NCBI GenBank assembly: GCA_900073065.1
Contig: FJOG01000017.1
Coordinates: forward strand, 1,174,149 to 1,238,148
From: Phialocephala subalpina
Taxonomy: Eukaryota; Ascomycota; Leotiomycetes; Helotiales; Mollisiaceae
Direction of reading: 5' to 3'
Length of the DNA stretch: 64,000 nucleotides
Part shown: in pieces, positions 35,856-47,448 of the stretch
Layout: each line of letters starts with the position of its first letter
How positions within the stretch are numbered: the first letter of the stretch is position 1
Position numbers and translations under genes: made by a program
Notes under the pieces: model-generated
Databases searched by the model: none
Told to the model about the DNA's origin: nothing
The model's input: the letters and a program-made list of their open reading frames with translations, nothing else

Positions 35856-37534
35856 ATGCAGCCGTTCATTGCTGCAATGCAAAAGGTACGACAGGCCTTC
35901 CTCGCTGCCATCATCAAGAGTTTTCTGAGGACAAAACATGTCCTTCAGACGATTCTCAACATCTGGATTTCGCCATCTGTCATCAAGGATGAGAATGGCA
36001 GTATTTCGAGTCGGAATGGACGAAGATTGGGGGCGGCAGAGTTTGTAGAGGTGGTTGAGAATGCTTTCCGTGGTTTGGTGGGAAGAACACGACTAGTGGC
36101 CTTGTCAGATGGGTTGAGGAAGGAATTTTTAGACAGCATGTACGACAATCCGCTTTGCATGCTTCCATCATACAATCACCAACTCCCCTCTGGCGAGGAA
36201 AGGGGGACGTTCCTAGCGCTTGACGTTGGTGGGTCCACTTTTCGAGTGGCTCTGATAGAACTCTCGGGAAGGAAAAGTGATGGCCAGGAATGCAAGATCT
36301 TGAAGAGGAATACTTTCAAGATCGATAGGACAGTCAAACAACTCAAGGGCGTTCTGTTTTTCGATTGGATGGCGGAGAGGATAGAAGAGGTTCTTTCTGG
36401 ACAGGCAGAAGGTCATGACATGTCCAATGCTCCATTGACAATGGGTTTAGCTTGGTCGTTTCCCATCGAGTACGTGTATATGTCCGGAGCTTCGAAAGTC
36501 AGCTGACAATTGTAGACAAACATCTCTTCGCAGTGGGCTCCTGCAAGCCATGGGAAAAGGCTTTCTTGCTGCTCATGGGCTCTTAGGCCAAGATCTTGGC
36601 GACCTGATCCAAGAGTCATGTTCGAGGAGAGGACTCAATGTGCAGCTCAATGCAATTGTCAACGATTCTTCGGCAACCCTTCTCTCCAAGGCCTATATAG
36701 ACCCGGCAACAAGATTTGCTCTTATTCTTGGGACCGGCGTGAATGCCGCAGTGCATCTTCCTGTGCATGTTTTCTCTCCTCCCAAGTTCGGCGTTCGTCC
36801 TCCAGAGTGGCATAACAGCGCGAAGCATGTCATCGTCAACACAGAATTATCGATGTTCGGTCGTGGGATCCTGCCATATACGCAATGGGATGAATTATTG
36901 CTATCAGTACACCCAAATCCAACCTTCCAGCCGCTCGAGCATTTCGTGAGTGGTGGATATTTGGGAGAAATTGTACGCTTGGTCCTAGTTGAAGGGATCC
37001 AGACAGCAGGCCTTTTTGGTGGAGTTGTGCCTCCCAGCCTGAGAGAAAGGTACTCTTTAGAGACCGAAACACTCTCGCACATCGAGTCGTAAGTGTTGTC
37101 CTGGTCTTCAATCAGCTCAAGCTAACAATATCAGCGACCTAAGTCCCAATCTCACCAAAGCCCAGGCAATCTTCTTATCACGTCACCCGACAAACATTCC
37201 TCCTTCCACTACTGACCTGCAAACCATCCGTCTCATCGCCGCACACGTTACGCATCGTGCCGCCGGGGTCGTCGCCGCAGGCGTGCATGCACTATGGCAA
37301 TTACGCAACGAAGCAGAATCTATCCTCCCTCACGAATCATCACATACCCTTGTCGCGTACAATGGTTCTGTTCTCGAAAACTATCCTGGGTTCAAAGTAA
37401 CCTGTCAAAAGCACCTCGACACATTGGTTGAAGCCAGTGGTGGAAAGAAGGGCAGCATCGAGTTGATGTACGCTGAAGAAAGCAGTCTCCTTGGCGCAGC
37501 GGTCGCCGGCGCCGTGGCCAGTTTAGACGGATAG
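35856..37534 (+). CDS. HXK3: Hexokinase-family protein, probable GlcNAc kinase
   Basis: Exons 35856-36469, 36516-37088 and 37135-37534 give 528 residues with matching phases. Hexokinase landmarks: phosphate-1 motif FLALDVGGSTFRVALIEL, sugar-binding region MGLAWSFPIEQTSLRSG across the splice, NAIVNDSSATLLSKAY (catalytic Asp, in place of the NDTVGTL of glucose kinases), phosphate-2 ALILGTGVNAAVHLP, and adenosine motif HTLVAYNGSVLENYPGF. The altered NDSSATL and LAWSFPIEQ motifs and its place in the GlcNAc cluster argue for a GlcNAc kinase of the fungal Hxk3/Nag5 type rather than a glycolytic hexokinase. The first 45 residues include a hydrophobic/basic helix that is longer than in glycolytic enzymes. 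Confidence 0.92.
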
Positions 37535-38464
37535 GTTTGCATTTGCATGGGTTGGTTAAAGGCATAACAGTATATATGTAGCATTCTAGGAGTTTGGGGA
37601 TATCTAATGCATGACCATCTTATGGAATGAAGACATTTTCGACGAGCTGGAAGGTGTAGAATTTGGCGCGTATGGTCATGAGTTGAGCACGTGAGCTATT
37701 TCAATTAAAGGGGCTCAATTGAGAGAAGGTGCAGGCACATGCTGTGTTCAAAAGTTCTAGCATTCAAAAGATTTGAAGGATCGTGATCCCAGAGTCAAGG
37801 CGGTTCCCCTTTTCAATTGCTTTGGCGCCTTTCCGTCTTCGGACCCTCTCCGCGCGAACTGATTCAGGAGTGCGGGGGAAGTTGGAGCTAGATGATACGG
37901 TAAGTACGACCGAGCTGCTGGTCCAGAGCAGAACGGTGGAGCTGCTGTGGCACTCGAAATACAGAACTGAAGAATTTGAAGACATCGCTTTTTATATAAA
38001 ATATACGAAGTAGCTCTCGACTGACGAAGAGGATCTGATATTTCTCCAACAAGCACCAAGGCCCACATGCCTGGGACGATGCTGGGGTCGATCATTTATT
38101 TGCGCAGAAGATAACGGAAAGATAACCTCGCAGCACTGGAAGCAGCGCAGAACAGCCATCGAAGCACCAAAGAACACCAGCCGTCGGTGCAACCAATCGG
38201 GCTACGGTGAGCGTGTGCACTGAACAACGCCTCTGTCTCCTTCACTTCACAAGCCCAGCCCTCATCTTCGTTCATCTACAGGCCACAGCCATCTCCGCCA
38301 CCTTAAAGCGCCCCCGGCTGACCTCTCTTTCCTCCCACTCCTCCAATAATACCGAACCATATAGCCACAACGGCTTGTCCGACGACCACGATACACTCTT
38401 ACTGTACGACTTGCTTTCACTCAATTCAATCCTCCAAACAATAGACACAGATGAAGCAACAATA
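37535..38464. promoter_or_regulatory. Intergenic region upstream of RON1
   Basis: About 930 bp without a supported gene; it should hold the RON1 promoter and part of a long leader. CT/CA-rich from about 38,220. Confidence 0.4.
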
Positions 38465-38554
38465 ATGCGCAGAACAATTACCATTGATCTCTCACCCGTC
38501 CCAAGCCAGCAAACTCCAGAGTTCGAGCACGAACCAGACCATGGCAGCCTATGA
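38465..38554 (+). promoter_or_regulatory. Upstream ORF overlapping the RON1 start codon
   Basis: ATG at 38465 opens a 29-codon frame that ends at TGA 38552-38554, overlapping the proposed main ATG (38541) by 14 nt in another frame. A ribosome translating it could not simply reinitiate at 38541, so it could repress RON1 translation. This assumes transcription starts upstream of 38465 and that no leader intron removes it. Confidence 0.45.
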
Positions 38555-40413
38555 TGCTGGATCTTTCACAATCTCTTCCATGACAGCCGCGCCCAACGAT
38601 ATCCTACGCTTAACAACACCAGATAACGGACACCATCTACTTGGGGGAAGCATGGATGCTTTCGACCATGATCTGAGCTTCGAGGGGGAGGGGCTATTGT
38701 ATGTTCATAGCTCCAATATAAATCCCGAGCAGAGAATCTCTGAATTGGGTCCTGACTATGAACAATTGCTGACTGACAGCTATGATAGCAATAGAGACGA
38801 CGTGAATGCCTCGGGCCTTCCTTCATTACCCTTCACTCCCTCATACGAGCTCTCCGACGCATTCTCCACCACTTTTGAAGATCCATTCTCGTACCAATCA
38901 GGCACAGATTTCTCCTCTCTCCTCGATGATACCAATTCGCACCCGCATAATGAGAACACGAATAATACCGCAGACCTCGATAATAAGCTACTAGGCTTTG
39001 GAGCGCCGATTCTCAAAGCTCCTGTTCTCGACGATGCGGGCCAGACATGGCCTGCGATGACAGCAGAACTATACGGCATGTTCTTCGTGGCTGAGGACGT
39101 CTTTGGAGACAACAACACGAACGCGAACCGCCCACTCGAATTGACCTGTTACAGGCGGAACCTATTCCAGATCAGCGGTACCGTGGTATTGAGTCGAGGA
39201 ATCAAGAGCATGGTCAATGAACAAGGACAACAAGTCCCATTATACGACTTGATGGCCACAATCAGCGCGTTAGAAAGCATCGAAGGAAAAGGCACAGAAA
39301 TCATCTCAGTCCCATGGAAAACATCCACCGGAACCTCCTCCGAAGATAAAGCTGGCGCCGCACCCCCAAAATGGCCTTTAGATCTCAGCATGAACCCTGA
39401 GCTCGACCCCAACGTAGTCTCCATCCCCATCGCCTGGAAAAGACTTCAATTCAAGCACGCGACAGCCAACAATGGCAGGAGGAAAGGGTTACAACAACAT
39501 TATGTTATTCAGATTAATCTTATGGCGACTTTGGCTACAGGAGAGACTGTCAAGCTGGCGGAGATTCAGAGTGGTCCGATTATTGTGCGCGGAAGGAGTC
39601 CGAGGAATTTTGATAGCAGGAAAGATGTTCCGCTCAGTGAAAGGAAGTTGGATTCGAAGCCGAGGACGATGAGTGATGCGAGTGTCTCGACGCCACAGGT
39701 GAAGGTTGATCCAGGGGTTGCGAATAGCTCTTATCGGTTTTATGCGCTTAATGCTTTACAGGTACGCACTTTCTCTCTCGTCCCATAACTCCAAAGCCGA
39801 ATGTCAGAAACTAACAATTGGGACAATAGCAACCCCTCGACCTCCCAGACTGGAACAACACCCCCCTCCCCTCCCCTTCCACCACTGACCTCCACCTACG
39901 AACCACCAAACGCCCCACCCTATCCTCCCAATCCTCCTCCTCCATCACCAACCCGCCCCGACCTCCCGTCCCCAAAGCCCGTTGGAAACCAGAATCCATA
40001 CCCCTAAAAACCTCTCAAGCCACCGCTCCCATCGACTTGTCTCTAGCAGACGATGAATACGGGAAAGTGGGTGCACATGGAGGAAGTGGAGGGCATTATA
40101 GACTTGGAGAACCGACGAGTCCTGTGATTGATAGGGAGAGGTTGGGGAAGAAGGGGGTGGGGAGTCCGGTTGAGAGTGCGGATTTGTTGTATGAGTATTT
40201 TCCGTTGAGTTTGGATGATTGGTATGTATGACCCGGTGTAATGAGGAGATGAGAAGGGAAGGGGAAGATGAGGAAAGGGCTAATGAGGGTAGGATGCCTC
40301 CTGTTGATGCGATTTATCGGCCGCATGTGGTTCATCATACGATTGTACCGCCAGATTTGAAGGCGGCACAGGTGAAGAATAAGACGAAACGATATTTTTC
40401 TGCGGATGATTAA
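38541..40413 (+). CDS. RON1: Ndt80/PhoG-like transcription factor, RON1 type
   Basis: Exons 38541-39761, 39830-40221 and 40293-40413 give 577 residues with matching phases. The middle holds the Ndt80-fold DNA-binding region: YRRNLFQISGTVVLSRGIKS, PIAWKRLQFKHATANNGRRK, then QQHYVIQINLMATLATGE and SGPIIVRGRSPRNFDSR, the most conserved block of the family. The N-terminus is acidic and Ser/Thr-rich, plausible for activation; the C-terminus (LYEYFPLSLDDWMPPVDAIY) is conserved in filamentous-fungal RON1/XprG relatives. In Trichoderma, RON1 controls the GlcNAc catabolic cluster, and in Candida the related Rep1 recruits Ngs1. Location beside the kinase, deaminase, deacetylase and sensor genes supports the RON1 identity over a meiotic Ndt80. 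Confidence 0.9.
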
Positions 40414-41029
40414 CGAGCCATCTTCGGCGCGACGATTTTTATCTTATTCGGACGAAAGCTCTCAGCTCGAACGAACGGATATTGGCCATAAAAGGGAAGT
40501 CCGGGGCACATATAGGAGGAGAAATAAGGGCAGAAGGCTTGTTTCACATGGGGAAGTTTGGGGTCAGCGAACGGGAGAGTTATGAGGAGCGACGAGGGGG
40601 AAGGCAATTGGGACACTGAACCTAAGAATTTACGAGGAAGGAAGGCTCGATTACGAACGGTTTCGCGGGACGGAAGATACCCATTGAAGCGACGGAATAC
40701 CACGAAACGCTACATATGAATATGGACATTAACGAGGTGGATGTATGAACAGGTAATGATCAAATATGAATGGACATATCTTGACAACAACCCTCGGGGA
40801 TCAATGACCGTTCTGCTCTGGTACAATTGGAGTCCCCAACTTCTGCTTGTACATTGAGCTAGCCCATATCGTCCCAACTTTTCACGGACAATGTCTTTTT
40901 TCTGTTGCACATCTGAATTCTTATTCTGATTTGGGACGCTGAGCCGGTGGTGATTTTGTTGCACATCTTCGATTTCCTGGACACTGAGATTCCTATCAAA
41001 TATGAAGCTTCTACAATTTTCTCACACCT

Positions 41030-42060
41030 CGACTCGCCATCTCTGACCCGATCATCGCCCACCAGCTTTTGACTGGCAGGAGCAACAAATACAGCTCCCG
41101 ACCCCGCCTCATCACATTCAACAAAATCTACGCACAAGGCTCCTCACTTGCTAGTCTCCCTTACGGACCCTCTTGGTCTCTCCGTCGAAAGATTCTGCAC
41201 CAATTCCTCAAGCCATCCGCGCTTCAAGAATATTAAGTTCGTTAAGAGGCCGAGGCATCGAGACTCTTATATCAAATCGCGAAAGAGGAAGGAGCGCAAT
41301 GGAGAGAGACTATTGAGAGATATACGTCTAGTGTTGTGTTTACTCTGAGCTATGGACGGAGGATCGATACCTTGGATTCTGAGGCACATAAGCAACGAAA
41401 AACTTCCTCCGCTACGGCGCACAACTCATCATTCCCGGCGCCTACCTAGTTGAAGCTTTGCCGTTCTTAAACTACTTCCCCGACTGGCTCGCAAGATGGA
41501 AGATTCCTGTTCGAGAAATGGGAAGAAGAAACGCAAAGTGTGATGTTAGTCTCGTGGGCATCGTTAAGGAAGATATCAAGAGAGGCGGGGGTAAGGCGCA
41601 GGAAGTCTGAAAAAGAATATGCTACTGTCTGCTCAGGCCGGCGATGAAGATCTCCAACACTTAATGGAGAATAAATGCCATTTCGCCGGTCTCCCATCCT
41701 CTCTCTTCGGCGACGGCTCCTCAACCACCATCTCCTTTCTCTGCTCCGCTGTCCTAGGCCTAATACTCCATCCCTGGGTCTTCGTCGCAGTACAGCAGGA
41801 AATCGATAACATAGTAGGCAAAGAACGAAGTCCCGCGTTCACAGATCGCGAATAATTACCGCATATCGAGGCACTGGTGAAGGAGACGATGAGATGGAGA
41901 ACTACTATTCCGATAGGTCTTGCGCATGCTGTGTCTGAAGGGTATAAGATTCCCAAGGGAACAGTTGTCACCGCCAACCAGTACGCAATGAATCATGATC
42001 CCGTCTTTTCCCCTTCTCCCAACGAATTCGCACCAGAACGCTGCATTTGCTTGAGTGCTC
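41030..42060 (+). pseudogene. Cytochrome P450 relic without heme-binding region
   Basis: Recognisable P450 blocks in several frames: PIIAHQLLTGRSNKYSSRP, LPYGPSWSLRRKILHQFL (helix C region), then after TAA at 41234 and 41243, SVVFTLSYGRRIDTLDSEA, FLNYFPDWLARWKIPVREMG, and LPHIEALVKETMRW (ExxR of helix K) followed by PIGLAHAVSEGYKIPKGTVV. Another TAA interrupts at 41853. The sequence reaches the PER region (SPNEFAPERC) and then loses homology: the FxxGxxxCxG heme loop is missing. Multiple stops, frame changes and truncation make it a pseudogene. It resembles fungal O-methylsterigmatocystin-oxidoreductase-like P450s, a loose assignment. Confidence 0.85.
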
Positions 42061-43436
42061 TTGAGGTATTGGAAATTGTCAGGAGTTGGCTAAACTCATT
42101 CGAGAGACCATCGGCGTAGTATTGGCATGAAATCGGTGGTGCTTAAGCTATGTGCGTAATTCAATACTTGAAACATGACTTACACTCCTCACCTTGTCAG
42201 ACATATGTGCACGAGGATGTCATTCTGACAAGGTTTACATGTGTAGCATGATTGAGCGTCGCTAGTTGAACTGAGTTGCCTTGCCTTGACGGAACATTTG
42301 AACGGTCCATTGAAGGGAGAGATAGCGGAAGGGAAGCGGCCACTTGTGATCTTCAGGAACGTGAGGCGATATTGGAGATGCGTTTCGTAGAAGCCAAAGT
42401 ACGGCACAACCGCGAGAACTGTACAAGACCACTAGATACCACTCCTCCACAGTTTATCGTTCTCAGGAAGTCATGTCGACGCCTCAACCCCACCGCATCG
42501 GGTAAAATTCATCTCAACCACACTCATCTCCACCAAAAACTCACGCTCATATAGATTTAAATAAGTACAAATGCTTCATCAATCCAGTCAAGGCTCTCGA
42601 CACGCCAAGTAGCCATCCGTCGGTTGGATTGATACGTGGTTCATCAGCTCGCCTTCAGGCCTGTTGGTCCACGTTCGCAAAGTCAAACAATGCTTCGCGC
42701 TTGGGGGTATGCACACACTTTCGTGCGTGCTATACCTTTTATTTCTAATTATCCTCCGCGGTTTCTTTCATTTTTTGCGCAGTCTTTTTTGGCAAGCGTT
42801 GGGGGAGTTGTGCGTTAGCGAGCCGAAGCGAGGAATAGGGGAACTCTGAGCTAAGAAATTTGAAGATCGAGCATAAGATCTGACATAATATCTGTTAATT
42901 TTCGGATGAAGAGAAGCTTTTTGACGTGGAAAACGAGCGACACAGAGAACTAGGACCATTGTCCTGAAATTGGAGGTACTTTGTGAGAGGACTTCGAGGA
43001 GCTTCTCTAGAAGTACTCGAAGGAAATTGAAGTTCGCTCGGCCTGAATTCTTGGCTGATCAAGCTCATAGATCAGATCCCTAATGAATGTTCCCGGATTT
43101 CTGGTACTTTAGTACGTTGTTTCTTTAGAACACGGCAAGGAAGCATTCAGCGGCGGAAACGAGGTCTCAGGTGCAGAAGTACTAGCGCGGTGTCCACGTG
43201 ACTGGCCCCACAATCACTGAATCACCCAAGCTCCTTCGTTTCAGTTTCAGGCTCAATGTACTGGCCCAATCACTTCATATCGCAACGTCTGCAGAAATGT
43301 GGCTTCGACAATGACTGTATCTCGAAATTGAGTGATTGATTATCGCCTACTCTTGTCCCTCTCTTTCTGGGACATTCTCGTCTCCCCTTTTATCCCTCGA
43401 TACCGGTAGCCCCTTTTCTTCGGGCAAAGTCACGCC
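42061..43436. other. Intergenic, no gene seen
   Basis: Between the P450 relic and the spermidine-synthase-like gene. Only short, unsupported frames; the last 200 bp are CT-rich and likely hold the next gene's leader. Confidence 0.5.
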
Positions 43437-45347
43437 ATGGCTCGGCACGGAACATCAAAATCGGCAAAAGCTCCAAAAGAACCACCAACAGAGCCAGTCC
43501 TTACCCAAGAGAACTTCGAGAAGGAATTGAAAGCTTTGGCCTCAAAAGCCAAGGAGGAGACATGGTCAAAATGGGCAGGTGAACAAGCTTGGGTTTTGAC
43601 CCAGTCAGGTGTCCTGCTCACACTGGCTGCTGTATACTCGAATGTCTCAGAGCTCAGTTTATCGCCTGTCTATGGAGGGATTCCTTCATCGAGATTACAC
43701 GCCAAAGGAGTTATGTCTGCTTGTTTTATAGGATGGTCGTCGAATTTGTGGATCAAGAGGAATTTACCGCTTAAGCCTCAGCAACTGCTCCCTCTTATTG
43801 CGGCATATATACCCATGGTGCAGTTCTTTCTATTCAAAGTCAGTGGATTTCTTGGAGCTTTTTATGGACCAGTCATAACGGAGGCTCTCACGTTTTTGCC
43901 TTTGCTCTTGCTGTCAGTCTCTTGCACGGCAACTATCCTGGATGATTTGGAGATGAGCACCGGACGTTGGCAATGGTTATCAGACGCCATGCCAGGAATC
44001 TGCTCTTTCTCCTTCCTCAAAGCAGCGGAATATTTCTCAGGCAACACCATCCAACGAACAATCGGTGCCTCATTCTTCCAGACTCGTCTCGGTCTCCAGA
44101 TCGCACTCACGGGACTCTACTCCCTCTTCGCACCATCAAAGCTCCTCCTATACGCCCTTCCAGCAGTTCTCCACACAGCACTATTCAATATTCACGTCCC
44201 ATTTCCCTACGCCACATCCTCACTAAACACCACAATGGCCAAGAACGGCTGGTCTTTACTCGAACGCCAAGAATCGCTCACGGGATACATCTCTATCCTC
44301 GAGAGCTCCAAACTCGGTTTCCGGGTCATGAGATGCGACCACAGTCTCCTCGGCGGAGAATGGCTCACAAAGATGAGCGGAAGTCCCATCGCAGAACCCA
44401 TCTACGGCGTTTTTGTCATGCTTGAGGCCGTTCGACTTGTGCAAGTCAAAGATCCAGTACCTGATAATCAGGCTAGTGCTTTCGTTGTGTAAGTCCCCTC
44501 CCCCAATTTCCCTCCCCAATACCCCTCAACATCCGCGTGACTGATATTTTGTCAAAAGGGGACTGGGAATAGGCACAACACCAGCAGCATTCATGCAACA
44601 CGGTATCAAAACGACAATCGTAGAAATCGACCCCGTAGTCCACGAATTCGCCACCAAGTACTTCGCTTTGCCGAAGAACCACACTCCAGTAATCCAAGAT
44701 GCCGTTTCTTACGCTCATGAAATGGCTGAAGCGGGAGTTCAGTACGATTATGTTGTTCATGATGTGTTTACGGGGGGAGCTGAACCTGTTGATCTATTTA
44801 CTTTTGAGTTTTTGCAAGATTTGAATAGGATTTTGAAGCCGGGGGGAGTTATTGCTATTGTAAGTCTTTTCTATGATTCTCCTCTCATATCCCCTGTCAA
44901 ACTCTCAAAACATCGCTAAGATAAAAAAATTTATAGAACTACGCAGGCGATCTCCTCCTCCCCGCCGCCCGCATAATAGTAAACACCATCAAAACTGTCT
45001 TCCCCACCTGCCGCATCTTCCGCGAAAGCGCCGCCCCATCCGAAGAAACTATCGAGAAGGATGGGCGGGATTTCACCAACATGGTTATTTTCTGCACTAA
45101 TGCAGCTGATGAGGTTAAATTCAGGAAGCCAGTGGAGAAGGACTTCCTTGGGAGTGGTGCGAGGAAGGTGTATTTGCTTCCACAGCATGAAGTTCAAGAG
45201 AGCGTCTTCGAAGTACAAGAGGAGGACGGTGGACTGCTGTTCAAGAATGCCACCGAGAGATTTAGGCCGTGGCAGGATAAGAGTGCGTTGGGGCATTGGG
45301 CGGTTATGAGGACTGTGCTGCCAAAGGAGATTTGGGAGGATTGGTGA
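43437..45347 (+). CDS. Membrane-fused spermidine-synthase-like methyltransferase-fold protein
   Basis: Exons 43437-44488, 44559-44859 and 44937-45347 give 587 residues. The N-terminal half (residues 50-270) has about six hydrophobic helices, for example LLPLIAAYIPMVQFFLF and ALTFLPLLLLSVSCTATIL. The C-terminal half is a Rossmann-like polyamine-synthase fold: VVGLGIGTTPAAFMQHG, then TTIVEIDPVVHEFATKYF (acidic nucleoside ligand) and YVVHDVFTGG. Before it, LSLLERQESLTGYISILE-like WSLLERQESLTGYISILE and MRCDHSLLGGEW match the synthase N-terminal beta region. The catalytic DSxDP of true aminopropyltransferases is replaced by DVFTGG, typical of the spermidine-synthase-like group whose substrate is unknown. 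Located 3'-to-3' with the L-galactonate dehydratase gene. Confidence 0.88.
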
Positions 45348-45630
45348 GTGTGGGGGGGGGGGAAGGGAAAGAGTGTGAGAGTTTGTAAATTGTGTATATT
45401 AGGGTAGCGAGGAGGATGAAAGTGAAGCAAGCAAGCTGATATCGGATTCGGTTATAGCATAGATTGTAAAGAAATACAAAATTTGAGCGTTCTGGACGAG
45501 AATGAATCACACTTTGAGAGAATATCACGAATCAGGGTTACTCTAGGTGAAAATATTGGAAAGCATGGATGGTTGTATTCCTGCTACCTAGTCAAACCGT
45601 GGGAATTGCCCTTTTATGAACAATTACGAG

Positions 45631-45860
45631 ATGCCATCGTTGCCTCGCGGACGAAGAGCCCAACCTGAAAACTCTCGACCCCCTACCCAAACAAAATGCA
45701 AAAGAGATGCCACAGGAAGGTCTCCAACCTTGCAGGATGCCATCGTTTCCCTGCGCACGAGTTCACCGCTCGAGCCCCTATACACACGCCCCATACCCAT
45801 CCAGCCCGGGAAAATACACTAGGAAATGGTATTTTACAGGATGCCATCGTTGCCCTGCAA
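45631..45860 (+). repeat. Three dispersed copies of a 15-20 nt motif, about 105 bp apart
   Basis: ATGCCATCGTTGCCTCGC at 45631, ATGCCATCGTTTCCCTGC at 45737 and ATGCCATCGTTGCCCTGC at 45841. The second and third are also preceded by GCAGG/ACAGG. Spacing is 106 and 104 nt. They lie in the convergent interval between the spermidine-synthase-like gene and the L-galactonate dehydratase gene. Function unknown; could be the trace of an old tandem array. Confidence 0.7.
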
Positions 45861-45927
45861 GGGACTTTATCTTCCCTTCCCAAAAAACCTCCTCTTTTCT
45901 CCTACCAAGCCAAGATGAGATGAAAGG

Positions 45928-47448
45928 TTAGATCTTCTCACCCTCCAAAATCGGCTTCGCTTCAGAGCTATGCCACCAGCCATCTGGTCCACCTGGGAAC
46001 GAGAAATGCTCCATACTCGCCGGCTTCATCTCAACCGAGTATCCCGGCTCCATAGGAGTTTGATAGTAGCCGTCTTTGATGACAGCTGGGTGATTAAAGT
46101 GCTCATGAAGATGATCAACATACTCCAAAACACTCAACTTCCCACTAACACAAACATAATCAATCGTACTCAAATGCTGCGTATATTCCGGGAGTCCAAC
46201 ACCACCACTATGCGGCACAATCGGGATATTGAATTTCTTCGCCATGAGAAGGACAGCGAGGACTTCGTTCACGCCGCCCATTCGGCAAGCGTCGATTTGG
46301 CAGACGTCGATGGCGCCAGATGCGAGTAGTTGTTTGAAGATGACGCGGTTTTGACACATTTCTCCGGTGGCGACGCCGATTCCGTCGGGGCGGAGGGCGT
46401 CCCGAATGGCTTTGTGGCCGAGGATGTCGTCGGGGGAGGTTGGTTCTTCGATGAACCAGGGTTTGAATTCTTTGAGGTGTTGCATGTATTCGATTGCTTC
46501 TGGGACGGACCAGACCTGTTTGTAGATTAGCACCAGCTTTCGTCACAAGAAAATAGACAGGATGGGTAGAGTAAGGAGAAGTGAAGAGGAAAGGAGAAGA
46601 AAGACAAACCTGGTTAGCATCCACCATCAAGATATTTCCCTTGTCATATCCAATGACATTTCTCGCAATCGTCAATCTCCTCCTATCAGCCTCAACACTT
46701 GTGCCAACCTTCAACTTGAAATGTCTGTATCCCTTGCTTAGTGTTTCCTCCAAAAGTCCCTTCATCTTATCCTCCCCATAACCCAACCAACCCGCACTAG
46801 TAGTATACGCCGGAACAGCCTTACTATTCAACGCATCCTGCATTCTCTTCTTCTTCCCCTCCTCCTCACCCTTCAACATCTTAACGGCCTCCTCCGGCGT
46901 AATCGCATCGGTAATATACCTAAAATCGATGCACTGAACGAATTCCTCCGGTGTCATCTCTGCCACGATTCTCCAAACGGGTTTGTTCAATGTCTTGGCC
47001 CAGAGATCCCAGATGGCGTTCACGACGGCTCCGAGAGCGAGGTGGATGACTCCCTTTTCTGGACCGATCCAGCGGAGCTGTGAATCGGAGACGAGGTAGC
47101 GCCATGTTTGGCCCCAGTTGGCGACGAGGGAGGAGAGGGTGCGGCCTTTGATTCGGTCGGCGACGTCGTTGATTGCCATGCAGACGATGTCGTTTCCGCG
47201 GCCGATTGTGAAGGTCTGTTTATGTCCATGAGTCAGTTTGTGGAGTTCAATTGGGAGTGGAGGTGGGGAGGAGCTGGAGAAGTGGGATGTACCATGCCAT
47301 GACCAGAGAAGTCGGAATCGGTCTTGAGGATACAGTATGCGGCAGAGTAGTCGCCTGCTGCGTTCATGGCATCGGAGCCAGTCTTGTCGAGAGAGGTTGG
47401 GAATCGCACATCGCGAGTGTCCCAGCCTGTGATGGTGATTTCTGCCAT
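45928..47448 (-). CDS. LGD1: L-galactonate dehydratase (enolase superfamily)
   Basis: Second step of the fungal D-galacturonate (pectin) pathway: L-galactonate to 2-keto-3-deoxy-L-galactonate. Exons 47448-47293, 47215-46610 and 46515-45928 give 449 residues, all phase 0. N-terminus ITGWDTRDVRFPTSLDKTGS, capping domain QLRWIGPEKGVIHLALGAVV, catalytic Lys region GYRHFKLKVG, then metal ligands in NILMVDANQ (Asp), PWFIEEPTSPDD (Glu), VATGEMCQNR (Glu), and the late His in PIVPHSGGVGLPEY. This pattern is that of Trichoderma LGD1 and related L-fuconate dehydratases; pathway membership for pectin use is family knowledge, no other pathway gene is in the window. Confidence 0.95.
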
